Assembly (NCBI RefSeq): GCF_002902985.1
Contig: NZ_CP026171.1
Location: 62,001-126,000 of the forward strand
DNA length: 64,000 nt
Reading direction: 5' to 3'
DNA from: Leclercia sp. LSNIH1
Lineage (GTDB): Bacteria; Pseudomonadota; Gammaproteobacteria; Enterobacterales; Enterobacteriaceae
The notes below the pieces were generated by a model, which saw nothing but the letters and a program-made list of their open reading frames with translations, was not told where the DNA came from and searched no databases. This document shows, piece by piece, positions 1 to 8,799 of the stretch; positions within the stretch are counted from its first letter, which is position 1; each line of letters begins with the position of its first letter. The position numbers and the translations under genes were made by a program.

Positions 1-1
1 C

Positions 2-520
2 GTCGGCTTTGCACAGTCCGACGACGTAGGTGATGGAATCGTCGCACTTCCCGCGTGGACTGACACGCTTATGGTGGCGCTGCCAGCTCGGCATCCGTTG
101 CTGGCTCTTAAGCGAATTCCATTGGATGAACTGCTGCGCTACCCGCTAGTGCTATCTGATCCTCAAGTGTGCGAGGGCCACGCCAAGCACATTGAGCGAG
201 TACTTAGCCGGGCTGAAATGCAGCCTCTAGTTGCCGAGCGGGTTACCACTTTCGACCTGATGATGGCGTTGGTATCTGCCGGTTTTGCACTCGGACTTAC
301 AGGGGCTGCACACATTGCAGCCTCCCGAGAGCCAGGAGTCGTGGCGAGGCCGCTTTCGACACGCGTACCACCTTTGACGACCTATCTACTCAGACTTGAA
401 GGCGATCCGTTTGACGAGCTTGCGCGCTTCATTCAGCGAGTACAGGCCATCGAATTGCCAGAGTTTCTCAGGTCAACAAAAAGCCGAAATCCCGATCTTC
501 CGGAGGAATTGATGCCATGA
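2..520 (+). CDS. LysR-family regulator, C-terminal part (cut by window edge)
   Basis: The reading frame is open from base 2, so the gene starts before the window and only the last about 172 codons are visible. The visible part has the pattern of the LysR effector-binding domain, including the stretches LMVALPARHPLL and ALVSAGFALGLTG that are typical of its second half. The helix-turn-helix end is missing from view. The stop overlaps the start of the next gene by four bases (ATGA), so the two are probably co-transcribed. In Tn4371-like elements a LysR-type regulator precedes the transfer genes, and a role in controlling transfer is inferred from that position only. Confidence 0.8.
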   Translation, partial: VGFAQSDDVGDGIVALPAWTDTLMVALPARHPLLALKRIPLDELLRYPLVLSDPQVCEGHAKHIERVLSRAEMQPLVAERVTTFDLMMALVSAGFALGLTGAAHIAASREPGVVARPLSTRVPPLTTYLLRLEGDPFDELARFIQRVQAIELPEFLRSTKSRNPDLPEELMP

Positions 521-792
521 GACTCGCCATCACGCTCGTCGCTGCAATGCTAGTCGCATGCGGTCAATCTGATAAACCGCACAAAGCCACTAGTGCAGAA
601 AAGAAAACCCCGACAGTAGAAGAGCTGGTGGCAGACCCGGAACAGCTCAAGAAGTTGCGCCAGCAATGCAAGACGGATCGGCCTACTTTGGGCGAACTGC
701 TTTGCAACCGGGTAGCGGAGGCAACACGTAAGCGGTTCTACGGTGACGGAAAAACGCCATACACACCGCCCAAAGAATCCCCCAAATTCTGA
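517..792 (+). CDS. Entry-exclusion-type (EexN/TrbK-like) lipoprotein
   Basis: This 91-residue protein has a short hydrophobic signal ending in a lipobox (LVAC, Cys about residue 15), so it should be a lipid-anchored envelope protein. The remainder is charged, with two further Cys residues and a KKLRQQCKTDRP segment. The same plan (lipobox, LAADP-rLKaLRaQCaaDR, C-x-x-A-x-E-a-x-RRRF) recurs in the lipoprotein at 8473-8799, so the two are paralogues. In P-type conjugation systems TrbK/EexN lipoproteins block redundant mating. The start overlaps the LysR stop. Confidence 0.7.
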   Translation: MRLAITLVAAMLVACGQSDKPHKATSAEKKTPTVEELVADPEQLKKLRQQCKTDRPTLGELLCNRVAEATRKRFYGDGKTPYTPPKESPKF

Positions 793-848
793 AATTCAGC
801 AATTCAGCAATTCAGCAATTCAGCAATTCAGCAATTCAGCAATTCAGC
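793..848 (+). repeat. Tandem repeat, seven copies of AATTCAGC
   Basis: Seven perfect consecutive copies of the octamer AATTCAGC begin directly after the TGA stop of the lipoprotein (790-792), and a broken eighth copy follows. Repeats of this kind expand and contract by slipped-strand pairing. It lies in the untranslated stretch before traG, where copy number could alter spacing, but no such effect can be shown from sequence. Confidence 0.95.
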
Positions 849-1074
849 AATTCGCTAGTCTGCCTGAATCTTCTGTTCGGCACGCTGATATTCGCCGGCG
901 CTTACGGAGTCACTCCCTGGCTAGACACAGCGCGAATTCATTCTTTCTTATCGACCTTTCTGCCCCAAACGGTCTTTGACCGGCACTAAGCCAGCACCGA
1001 TCCTGACGCCTGCGGCACATTTCTAAGCCGCGTTTCCCAAGGGAATCAGCGTAGGAGAGATTGGAGGCGGGGCT
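849..1074. other. Intergenic stretch upstream of traG
   Basis: About 225 bases lie between the octamer repeat and traG. I see no convincing gene or hairpin. It is the only sizeable non-coding interval in the transfer cluster, so a promoter for traG and the trb genes may lie here or in the repeat. Confidence 0.4.
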
Positions 1075-3090
1075 ATGCAAGGTACGAATGTGCTGTTCGG
1101 TCAGATAGCCGTGGTATTCGGCATCGTGATCGCGGGTGTGTGGGGCGCCACACAATGGACGGCAGCAGCCCTTGGCTATCAGGTACGCCTTGGCTCCCCC
1201 TGGTTTGATTTCCTCGGCACACCGATCTACCTCCCGTGGAAGCTGTTTGAGTGGTGGTTCTTCTTCGATGCCTACGCGCCACGCGTTTTCGACACGGGCG
1301 GTGCCATAGCGGGTGGCAGTGGCTTGCTGGCGGTGGTGGTCGCAGTCTGCATGTCGATCTGGCGCTCTCGTCAATCACGCCTAGTCACGACCTATGGCTC
1401 GGCACGCTGGGCAAGTACGGAGGACATTCGCAAAGCCGGCCTTACGCAGCCGATCGGCGTGTTCCTCGGTCAGCACGATGGCAAGTACCTTCGGCATGAA
1501 GGCCCGGAACACATCCTCACTTTCGCGCCCACGCGCTCAGGCAAAGGCGTCGGCCTTGTGGTGCCGACGCTGCTTTCTTGGCCTGCATCCGCCGTAGTCC
1601 ACGACATCAAGGGCGAGAATTGGCAGATCACCGCAGGTTGGCGCTCACGCTACTCACACTGCCTGCTGTTCAATCCGACCGATGCGAAGTCGGCGGCCTA
1701 CAACCCGCTGCTAGAAGTTCGGCGCGGCGCACATGAAGTGCGTGACGTACAGAACATAGCCGACATTCTGGTCGATCCAGAAGGCGCGCTTGAGAAGCGC
1801 AACCATTGGGAGAAGACTTCGCACGCGCTGCTGGTCGGGGCCATCCTGCATGTGCTCTACGCGGGCGAGGACAAGACGCTGCGCGGCGTCGCCAATTTCC
1901 TCTCCGATCCGGCCAGCCCCTTCGAGCTGACCTTGCACCGGATGATGACCACACAGCACCTCGTGAACGTGGAAGGTGGTGGCCCGCATCCAGTCGTCGC
2001 TTCGGCGGCGCGCGAAGTGCTCAACAAGTCGGACAACGAGCGTTCCGGCGTGTTGAGCACCGCCATGTCGTTCCTGGGCCTCTACCGCGACCCCACGGTG
2101 GCCGAAGTCACCTCGCGCTGCGACTGGCGTATCGCCGACCTGATCGCGTCCGAGCATCCGGTGTCGCTTTATCTGGTAGTGCCACCTTCGGATATTTCGC
2201 GGACGAAACCGCTCATTCGCCTGATCCTCAACCAGATCGGCCGACGGCTCACCGAATCGCTCGACGGCAGCGACGGCATCGAACGCCGCCACAAGCTGCT
2301 GCTGATGCTCGATGAGTTCCCGGCGCTGGGCCGCCTGGACTTCTTCGAGACGGCGCTTGCCTTCATGGCGGGCTACGGAATCCGCAGTTTTCTTATCGCC
2401 CAATCGCTCAACCAGATCGACAAAGCCTACGGCCAGAACCATTCGATTCTGGATAACTGCCATGTCCGCGTGACGTTCGCCACCAACGATGAACGCACTG
2501 CGAAACGGATCTCCGAAACGCTTGGCACCGCTACCGAACTGCGCGCGCAGCGCAACTATGCCGGGCACAGATTGGCACCGTGGCTGGGGCACCTCATGGT
2601 GTCGCGGCAGGAGACGGCCCGCCCGCTACTGACGCCCGGTGAAGTGATGCAGCTTCCGACTGAGGAAGCTGTGGTGATGGTGTCCAGCGTGGCACCGATC
2701 AAGGCCAAGAAGCTGCGCTACTACGCCGACGCGAATTTCAAGAACCGCGTTTTACCGCCGCCTGTGCTCGCGGCCGGGCAATACGCGGACGCGCCACCGG
2801 CCCGGCCCGACGACTGGAGCGGCCTATCGATCCCAGCCGTGTCAACGGTCCGGGCTGCGGGCCTGTCCGGCGATGGCACAGGCACCGCCGATGACGGCGG
2901 CCCACGCCGACAGCCGGAGCTATCCGAAGTCAGCGAATACAGCCCCGAACCGCTGCTCGCCGGCCATGACCTGACTCTGCTCGATGACGACGACGACCTG
3001 CCGCTGCCGCTTCCCGGCCAGCTCGACCCGGCCATGCAGCGCACGGCCCGGCTGGCTTCCCTCGACCCCAACGACGGAATCGACTTATGA
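1075..3090 (+). CDS. traG: Type IV coupling protein TraG (VirD4 family)
   Basis: This 671-residue protein is the coupling ATPase that hands relaxase-bound DNA to the mating channel at the inner membrane. Hydrophobic segments near residues 5-30 and 60-95 anchor it. A Walker A motif (TRSGKGVG, near residue 153) and a Walker B motif (LLLMLDEFPALG, near residue 410) frame the VirD4/TraG ATPase domain, and the segment around SRTKPLIRLILNQIGRRL is typical of the family. The acidic tail (a run of Asp near residue 638) could bind substrates. The stop overlaps the next start (ATGA). No relaxase gene is seen, so its partner lies outside the window. Confidence 0.95.
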   Translation: MQGTNVLFGQIAVVFGIVIAGVWGATQWTAAALGYQVRLGSPWFDFLGTPIYLPWKLFEWWFFFDAYAPRVFDTGGAIAGGSGLLAVVVAVCMSIWRSRQSRLVTTYGSARWASTEDIRKAGLTQPIGVFLGQHDGKYLRHEGPEHILTFAPTRSGKGVGLVVPTLLSWPASAVVHDIKGENWQITAGWRSRYSHCLLFNPTDAKSAAYNPLLEVRRGAHEVRDVQNIADILVDPEGALEKRNHWEKTSHALLVGAILHVLYAGEDKTLRGVANFLSDPASPFELTLHRMMTTQHLVNVEGGGPHPVVASAAREVLNKSDNERSGVLSTAMSFLGLYRDPTVAEVTSRCDWRIADLIASEHPVSLYLVVPPSDISRTKPLIRLILNQIGRRLTESLDGSDGIERRHKLLLMLDEFPALGRLDFFETALAFMAGYGIRSFLIAQSLNQIDKAYGQNHSILDNCHVRVTFATNDERTAKRISETLGTATELRAQRNYAGHRLAPWLGHLMVSRQETARPLLTPGEVMQLPTEEAVVMVSSVAPIKAKKLRYYADANFKNRVLPPPVLAAGQYADAPPARPDDWSGLSIPAVSTVRAAGLSGDGTGTADDGGPRRQPELSEVSEYSPEPLLAGHDLTLLDDDDDLPLPLPGQLDPAMQRTARLASLDPNDGIDL

Positions 3091-3551
3091 GCCAATACCG
3101 CCTCAATCTGTTCATTCAGCCCGAGCACGCCAAGCGTCTCGAAGAACTGGCCGCCAAGAAAGGCGTGTCCAAGTCGTCCATTGTCGCGGCGGCGCTCGCG
3201 TCGTGGCTATCGCCCGATGCTGGCGACCAGCGCGAGGCGGCCATCGCCAAGCGGCTCGATCGCCTGTCGCGGCAGGCCGAGCGCATGGAGCGCGACCAGA
3301 ACATCCAGATCGAAACACTGGCGCTGTTCATCCGCTACTTCCTGACCGTCAGCACCCCGATTCCCGAAGCCCATCAGGACGCAGCTCGCGCCCAAGGCAA
3401 AGCGCGTTTCGAGCAATTCGTGGAGCGGCTCGGCCGCCACCTGCTGCGTGGCCGCAGCCTGGTGCGCGACGTTGTGGAAGAACTGCACCCAGACCCGGCG
3501 CGAATGGATGACGCGGAGGCACTGGCTGAAGCGCAGGAGCGTGCCTCATGA
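3087..3551 (+). CDS. CopG-type ribbon-helix-helix protein of the tra/trb cluster
   Basis: A 154-residue protein. Its first 45 residues (YRLNLFIQPEHAKRLEEL then KKGVSKSSIVAAAL) fit a ribbon-helix-helix DNA-binding fold: a short beta strand, then two helices. The rest is helical and charged. A gene of this kind sits between traG and trbB in Tn4371-type modules. It may regulate the operon or act as an accessory at the transfer origin. It overlaps both neighbours by four bases, which indicates translational coupling. Confidence 0.8.
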   Translation: MSQYRLNLFIQPEHAKRLEELAAKKGVSKSSIVAAALASWLSPDAGDQREAAIAKRLDRLSRQAERMERDQNIQIETLALFIRYFLTVSTPIPEAHQDAARAQGKARFEQFVERLGRHLLRGRSLVRDVVEELHPDPARMDDAEALAEAQERAS

Positions 3552-4615
3552 GCGCCATTCCGCAAACCCCGCCCGAACTCTCATCCGCCGCAACCTCTCT
3601 GGATCGCCGTATCCAGATGCTGCGCACGGCAATGGGGCCAGTCATCGCCGCTGCGCTGGCCGACCCCGACGTGGTGGAAATCATGCTCAACCCCGACCGC
3701 ACCCTATGGGTGGATCGGTTGTCATCGGGCCGCATGCCGCTGGGCGTGGAGCTGTCCCAAGACGATGGCGAACGCATCATCCGGCTGGTGGCTGCGCACG
3801 TCGGCGCAGAGGTGCATCGCGGGCGGCCGCTGCTGACCGCCGAGCTGCCCGAAACCGGCGAGCGGTTCGAGGGCATCTTGCCGCCCGCAGCGCCCGGCCC
3901 AGCCTTCGCGCTGCGCAAGCGCGCCGTGAGCATCATCGGGCTGGATCGCTATGTGGCCGACGGCATCTTGACCACAGGCCAGGCCGAGTTCCTGCGCCGC
4001 GCCGTGCGTGAGCGCCAGAACATCCTGATCGCCGGGGCGACGAGCAGCGGCAAAACCACACTCGCCAATGCCTTGCTTGCGGAGATCGCCGCCACGGGCG
4101 ACCGCGTGCTTGTGCTCGAAGACACCATCGAGCTGCAATGCGCAGCCCGCGACCATGTGCCGCTGCGCACCCGCGCTGGCGTCGTGTCTATGACCGAGCT
4201 GGTGCGGGCCACGATGCGCCTGCGCCCCGACCGCGTGATCGTCGGCGAGGTACGCGGCGGCGAAGCCCTGGACTTGGTTAAGGTGTGGGGCACCGGCCAC
4301 CCCGGCGGCATCGCCACCATCCACGCCGGTTCCGCGCTGGGCGCGCTGCTGCGCCTCGAACAGTTGATTCTTGAAGTGGCGGTGAACCCACCGCGTGCGC
4401 TGATCGCCGAGGCGGTCAACGTCGTGATCCACATCGCCGGGCGTGGCCGCAAGCGCCGCGTCGAAAGCATCGCCCGTGTCGTCGGTTTCGACGGCACCGG
4501 CTATCGCCTGGCGGACGCGCTGGAAACACCGTTTCCCGAGCTGATGCCGGTTCCTCTCGCAGCCGATGCCGCTGCGCCTTCCTCGTCCCTTGACCTACCT
4601 GGAGAACTGCCATGA
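3548..4615 (+). CDS. trbB: Conjugal transfer ATPase TrbB (VirB11 family)
   Basis: A 355-residue hexameric traffic ATPase of the type IV secretion system. Visible signatures are Walker A (GATSSGKTT, near residue 165), the Asp box (VLEDTIELQC), Walker B (RPDRVIVGEVRGGEAL) and the His box (GHPGGIATIHAGS). The N-terminal half, before residue 130, corresponds to the ring-forming N domain. Length is normal for the family. Start and stop both overlap the neighbouring genes by four bases. Confidence 0.96.
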   Translation: MSAIPQTPPELSSAATSLDRRIQMLRTAMGPVIAAALADPDVVEIMLNPDRTLWVDRLSSGRMPLGVELSQDDGERIIRLVAAHVGAEVHRGRPLLTAELPETGERFEGILPPAAPGPAFALRKRAVSIIGLDRYVADGILTTGQAEFLRRAVRERQNILIAGATSSGKTTLANALLAEIAATGDRVLVLEDTIELQCAARDHVPLRTRAGVVSMTELVRATMRLRPDRVIVGEVRGGEALDLVKVWGTGHPGGIATIHAGSALGALLRLEQLILEVAVNPPRALIAEAVNVVIHIAGRGRKRRVESIARVVGFDGTGYRLADALETPFPELMPVPLAADAAAPSSSLDLPGELP

Positions 4616-4995
4616 CGCAGATGCACGTTCACGCTTTCCGTAATTCCGTAAATCCGGTTTCAACCATCGCACGCCTGCGGCGGCTGGCCGGCCCCGCGCA
4701 CCACGGCCTGCTGCTGGCCGCAGTCATGCTGATGACGGCGGGCACGGCGAAGGCATCCGGCTCCTCGATGCCGTGGGAAGGCCCGCTGCAATCCATTCTG
4801 GAGTCGATTCAGGGGCCGGTGGCACGCATCGTCGCGGTCATCATCATCATCGCCACGGGCCTCGCGCTCGCCTTCGGCGACACGTCGGGCGGCTTTCGCA
4901 AGCTGATCCAGATCGTGTTCGGTTTGAGCATCGCGTTCGCCGCGTCCTCGTTCTTCCTGTCGTTCTTCAGCTTCTCCGGCGGGGCTGTCGTATGA
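4612..4995 (+). CDS. trbC: Prepilin TrbC (VirB2 family)
   Basis: A 127-residue pilin precursor. A long, partly basic leader with a hydrophobic core (GLLLAAVMLMTAGTAKAS) gives a likely cleavage after AKA near residue 49. Two membrane segments follow, around residues 70-90 and 95-118, as expected for VirB2/TrbC pilins. The N-terminus is longer than usual, and an internal Met (MLMTAG) is a less likely start. Both ends overlap neighbours by four bases. Confidence 0.92.
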   Translation: MTQMHVHAFRNSVNPVSTIARLRRLAGPAHHGLLLAAVMLMTAGTAKASGSSMPWEGPLQSILESIQGPVARIVAVIIIIATGLALAFGDTSGGFRKLIQIVFGLSIAFAASSFFLSFFSFSGGAVV

Positions 4996-5264
4996 GTGGC
5001 CCGGATAGCTTCGCGGCCGGCTTCGAGGTGCCGCTACATCGCTCGCTGACCGAGCCGCTCTTGATGGGCGGCGCACCGCGCACGGTGGCGATTGCCAACG
5101 GCACGCTAGCCGCTGCCGTCGGGCTGGGCCTGCAACTCTGGATTCCTGGCGTAGTGCTCTGGATCGTCGGTCACTCGCTGGCCGTGTGGGGCGCGAGGGT
5201 CGATCCGCAGTTCATGCAGGTCTTCGCCCGGCACATCAAGCACAAGCCGCTGCTGGACGTGTAG
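4992..5264 (+). CDS. trbD: Mating-pair protein TrbD (VirB3 family)
   Basis: A 90-residue inner-membrane protein with a VirB3-like plan: an N-terminal conserved patch (VPLHRSLTEPLLMGG), then a hydrophobic hairpin (residues about 33-65), then a basic tail. The start chosen is the ATG that overlaps the trbC stop. VirB3 works with the VirB4 ATPase encoded next, and the gap to trbE is only 11 bases. Confidence 0.92.
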   Translation: MSGPDSFAAGFEVPLHRSLTEPLLMGGAPRTVAIANGTLAAAVGLGLQLWIPGVVLWIVGHSLAVWGARVDPQFMQVFARHIKHKPLLDV

Positions 5265-5275
5265 GAGACGCCGCC

Positions 5276-7726
5276 ATGCTTAACCTTGCCGAATACCGCC
5301 AGCGGCCCGCCTTGCTGGCCGACTGGCTTCCCTGGGCTGGGCTGATCGCGCCGGGCGTGGTGCTGAACAAGGATGGCTCGTTTCAGCGCACGGCGCGCTT
5401 TCGCGGGCCTGATCTGGACAGCGCCACGCAGGGCGAATTGATCGCCACGACGGCACGGCTAAACAACGCGTTGCGCCGGCTGGGTTCGGGCTGGGCGCTG
5501 TTCGTGGAAGCCGAGCGCCAGTCGGCCGCGGACTATCCGCATTCCGACTTTCCCGAACCGCTGTCCTGGCTGGTGGACGAAGAACGCCGCGCTGCCTTTG
5601 AGGAATCGGGGAACCACTACGAAAGCAGCTATCACCTGACGCTAGCCTATCTGCCGCCGGAGGAATCCCGCGCTCGTGCAGCCAAGCTGCTCTACGAGCA
5701 CGCGCCGGGCGATGGTGTGGACTGGCGCGGTCGGCTTGACGCCTTCCTGGCAGAAACGGATCGGGTTTTCGACCTGCTCGATGGCGTGATGCCAGAAATC
5801 GTCTGGTTGGACGATGCCGCGACGCTGACTTATCTTCACGCCACGGTGTCCACGCGGCGCTACCGGCTGGCCGTGCCCGAGGTGCCTTTCCACCTCGACG
5901 CACTGCTGGCCGATTCCGCCCTAGTCGGCGGCCTTGCGCCCATGCTGGGTGACCAGCATCTGCGCGTGGTGTCGGTGCGGGGCTTTCCGACCTCGACCTG
6001 GCCGGGCCTGCTGGACGACCTCAATCGCCTGGGCTTTGCCTATCGCTGGAGTACCCGGTTTCTCTGCCTCGATAAAGCCGAGGCGGAAAAGGAGCTGGGC
6101 CGCCTGCGTCGCCAGTGGTTTGCGAAACGGAAGAATGTCATTGCGCTACTGCGCGAAACCATCTTCCAGCAGGAATCGCCGCTGGTGGACACGGATGCCA
6201 GCAACAAGGCGGCCGACGCGGATGCCGCCTTGCAAGAGCTTGGCAGCGATCAAGTCGCCTTCGGCTACCTCACCGCCACGGTGACGGTGTTCGATGACGA
6301 CCCTGCCGTAGCCGACGAAAAGCTGCGCATGGTGGAACGTGTCATCCAAGGACGTGGCTTCGTCACCATCCCCGAAACCTTAAATGCAGTCGATGCGTGG
6401 CTGTCGTCCATACCAGGCAATGCCTATGCCAACGTGCGCCAGCCCATCGTCTCGACGCTGAATCTGGCGCACATGATGCCGGTGTCCGCCGTGTGGGCTG
6501 GGCCGGAGAAAAACGCCCATCTCGACGGCCCGCCGCTGATCGTCACGCGCACGGATGGCGCGACGCCGTTCCGGCTGGTGACGCACATCGGCGACGTGGG
6601 GCATACGCTGGTCGCGGGGCCGACGGGCATGGGAAAATCTGTCCTGCTGGCGATGCTCGCCTTGCAGTTCCGCCGCTATGGCGGCTCGCGCATCTTCGCC
6701 TTCGACATGGGGCGATCCATGCGGGCGACGGTGCTGGGCCTGGGCGGCGAACACTACGACCTCGGCGCGGACGGCGCCATTGCCTTTCAGCCCTTGGCCC
6801 GTATCGACAGCGAAGGCTATCGCACCTGGGCCGCCGAGTGGATCGAAGGCCGCCTGCTGCATGAAGGCGTGACCGTCGGCCCCGACGAGAAAGCCGCCAT
6901 TTGGTCGGCGCTCGGCAGCCTCGCTGGTGCGCCGGTGGAGCAGCGCACGATGACCGGGCTTTCGGTGCTGCTGCAATCGAACGCGCTGCGGCAGGCATTG
7001 TCGCCGTATGTGCTGGGCGGCGCGCACGGCAAGCTACTGGATGCCGACCGCGACCGGCTCGGCAGCGGCGACGTGCAGGGCTTTGAGATGGAAGAGCTAA
7101 TGCACAGCCCCGCCGCCGTGCAAGCGGTGCTGCGCTACTTGTTCGCCCGCTTCGATGCACGTTTCGACGGTGCTCCCACGCTGCTGATTCTCGATGAAGC
7201 CTGGCTATTCCTTGATGAACCGTCCTTCGCGGCACGCATCCGGCAATGGTTGAAAACTCTGCGCAAGAAAAACGTGTCGGTGATCTTCGCCACGCAGTCG
7301 CTTGCCGACATCAAGGATTCGACCATCGCGCCCGCGATCATCGAAAGCTGCGCGAGCCGGATTTTCTTGCCCAACCCGCAGGCGACCGAGCCGCAGATTC
7401 GCACGGTCTACGAGGGCTTTGGCCTCAACAGTCGGCAAATCGAAATCGTCGCCACCGCGCAGCCCAAGCGCGACTACTACTACCAATCGCGCCTGGGCAA
7501 TCGTCTGTTCGACCTCGACCTGGGGCCAGCCGCGCTCGCCTTCTCGGGCGCATCCACACCGCAAGACCAACGCGACATTGACCGAGTGCTGACGCAGGCC
7601 GGCGCTCCCGGCTTCGCCGGTGCGTGGCTACGCCATCGCGGCCTCGATTGGGCCGCCGACCTGCTGCCGTCCTCGCCGTCGGCGGCTTCTTTCCTCGCTA
7701 CTCAACCCCTGGAGATTTCGCCATGA
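5276..7726 (+). CDS. trbE: Conjugal transfer ATPase TrbE (VirB4 family)
   Basis: An 816-residue VirB4-type ATPase that powers pilus assembly and substrate transport. Walker A (GPTGMGKSVLLA, near residue 448) and Walker B (LLILDEAWLFL, near residue 640) are intact, and the segment KKNVSVIFATQSLADIKDS is the usual downstream motif. I chose the ATG 11 bases after trbD, which gives the family start (MLNLAEYR). Longer in-frame starts would run through trbD. The end overlaps trbJ by four bases. Confidence 0.96.
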   Translation: MLNLAEYRQRPALLADWLPWAGLIAPGVVLNKDGSFQRTARFRGPDLDSATQGELIATTARLNNALRRLGSGWALFVEAERQSAADYPHSDFPEPLSWLVDEERRAAFEESGNHYESSYHLTLAYLPPEESRARAAKLLYEHAPGDGVDWRGRLDAFLAETDRVFDLLDGVMPEIVWLDDAATLTYLHATVSTRRYRLAVPEVPFHLDALLADSALVGGLAPMLGDQHLRVVSVRGFPTSTWPGLLDDLNRLGFAYRWSTRFLCLDKAEAEKELGRLRRQWFAKRKNVIALLRETIFQQESPLVDTDASNKAADADAALQELGSDQVAFGYLTATVTVFDDDPAVADEKLRMVERVIQGRGFVTIPETLNAVDAWLSSIPGNAYANVRQPIVSTLNLAHMMPVSAVWAGPEKNAHLDGPPLIVTRTDGATPFRLVTHIGDVGHTLVAGPTGMGKSVLLAMLALQFRRYGGSRIFAFDMGRSMRATVLGLGGEHYDLGADGAIAFQPLARIDSEGYRTWAAEWIEGRLLHEGVTVGPDEKAAIWSALGSLAGAPVEQRTMTGLSVLLQSNALRQALSPYVLGGAHGKLLDADRDRLGSGDVQGFEMEELMHSPAAVQAVLRYLFARFDARFDGAPTLLILDEAWLFLDEPSFAARIRQWLKTLRKKNVSVIFATQSLADIKDSTIAPAIIESCASRIFLPNPQATEPQIRTVYEGFGLNSRQIEIVATAQPKRDYYYQSRLGNRLFDLDLGPAALAFSGASTPQDQRDIDRVLTQAGAPGFAGAWLRHRGLDWAADLLPSSPSAASFLATQPLEISP

Positions 7727-8460
7727 AGACCCGTGTACTTTCCGTTTCGCTCGCCGCCGCGCTGGCCGGCTCGCTGATGCTCGCTCAGCCAGCGGCGGCG
7801 CTCACTTTCGTTGATCCCGTCAACTTGGTGCAGAACACGCTGACTGCCATCCGCACGCTGGAGCAGATCAACAACCAGATCAACCAGCTCCAGAACGAAG
7901 CGCAGATGTTGATGAACCAGGCGCGCAACCTGGCGAATCTCGACTTCAACATCGTCAACCGGCTGCGCTCGACGCTCGCCACGACTGAACGCCTGATTGC
8001 CGAGGCGCAAGGGCTGGCCTACGACGTGCAGAGCATGGATGCCACGTTCTCGCGCCTGTACCCGGAGCAGTACGCCGCCACCATCAGCGGCGACCGCATG
8101 GCACAGGACGCACGCGAACGCTGGAAGAACACGCTCGACGGCCTGCACACCGCGATGCGGATGCAGGCGCAGGTGTCGCAGAACCTGACGCAAGACGAAA
8201 GCGCGCTGGCCGACCTCGTGAGCCAAAGCCAATCGGCCACGGGTGCGCTGCAAGCGATGCAGGCAACGAACCAGCTTCTCGCCTTGCAGGCCAAGCAGTC
8301 CATCCAGGCCCAGCAGCTCCAGATCACACAAGACAGGGCGGCCTCGCTGGAGCTGGCGCGGCAGGCAGCGGCCACCGAGCGCGCCCGCGAAGTGCGGCGG
8401 CGCTTCCTGGGCACCGGCACGCCGTACACACCGCAGTCCGTCAACTTCTACAACAACTGA
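7723..8460 (+). CDS. trbJ: Mating-pair protein TrbJ (VirB5 family)
   Basis: A 245-residue secreted protein with a clear signal peptide (basic MKTR, hydrophobic core, cleavage after AAA near residue 26). It is followed by a Gln/Asn-rich helical region (QINNQINQLQNEAQML) and a long coiled-coil pattern. TrbJ/VirB5 proteins are minor pilus-tip components. The start is the ATG overlapping the trbE stop. Its C-terminus (GTGTPYTPQSVNFYNN) is the usual family ending. Confidence 0.94.
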   Translation: MKTRVLSVSLAAALAGSLMLAQPAAALTFVDPVNLVQNTLTAIRTLEQINNQINQLQNEAQMLMNQARNLANLDFNIVNRLRSTLATTERLIAEAQGLAYDVQSMDATFSRLYPEQYAATISGDRMAQDARERWKNTLDGLHTAMRMQAQVSQNLTQDESALADLVSQSQSATGALQAMQATNQLLALQAKQSIQAQQLQITQDRAASLELARQAAATERAREVRRRFLGTGTPYTPQSVNFYNN

Positions 8461-8472
8461 CGGGAGGCGGCC

Positions 8473-8799
8473 ATGCGATGCGTTCCTGTCCTGCTGGCCG
8501 TGCTGCTGACCGCATGCGGCCAGCAGCCGGCTGAAGACCTGACCGCCACCTTGGCCGCCGATCCCGTGCGGCTCAAGGCGCTGCGCGCCCAATGCGCAGC
8601 CGACCGGCAAACCGCAGGCGAAGACACCTGTCGCGCCGCTGCCGAAGCCTTCCGGCGGCGCTTCTTCACCGGCCAGACTGGGCCGGACGAATACCGGACG
8701 CTGGCAGAACTGCCGCCGATTCCGGCGAGTTTCGACACGCCAACCGACGACGCGCCGGAAGGTGATGCGTCGCTCGCCGCTGCGGAGGACACGCCATGA
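8473..8799 (+). CDS. Entry-exclusion-type lipoprotein (TrbK/EexN position)
   Basis: A 108-residue lipoprotein between trbJ and trbL, the position of trbK in IncP-like systems. The lipobox LTAC places the lipid-modified Cys near residue 15. The segment LKALRAQCAADR and the paired Cys residues match the paralogue at 517-792. It has a longer acidic, Pro-rich C-terminus than that copy. Function in surface or entry exclusion is inferred from family and position. It overlaps trbL by four bases. Confidence 0.8.
   Translation: MRCVPVLLAVLLTACGQQPAEDLTATLAADPVRLKALRAQCAADRQTAGEDTCRAAAEAFRRRFFTGQTGPDEYRTLAELPPIPASFDTPTDDAPEGDASLAAAEDTP

Noticed and set aside
793-848. Repeat considered as iterons or oriT
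   Set aside because: The octamers are directly contiguous with no spacer and no neighbouring relaxase or Rep gene, so a simple tandem repeat is the better call.
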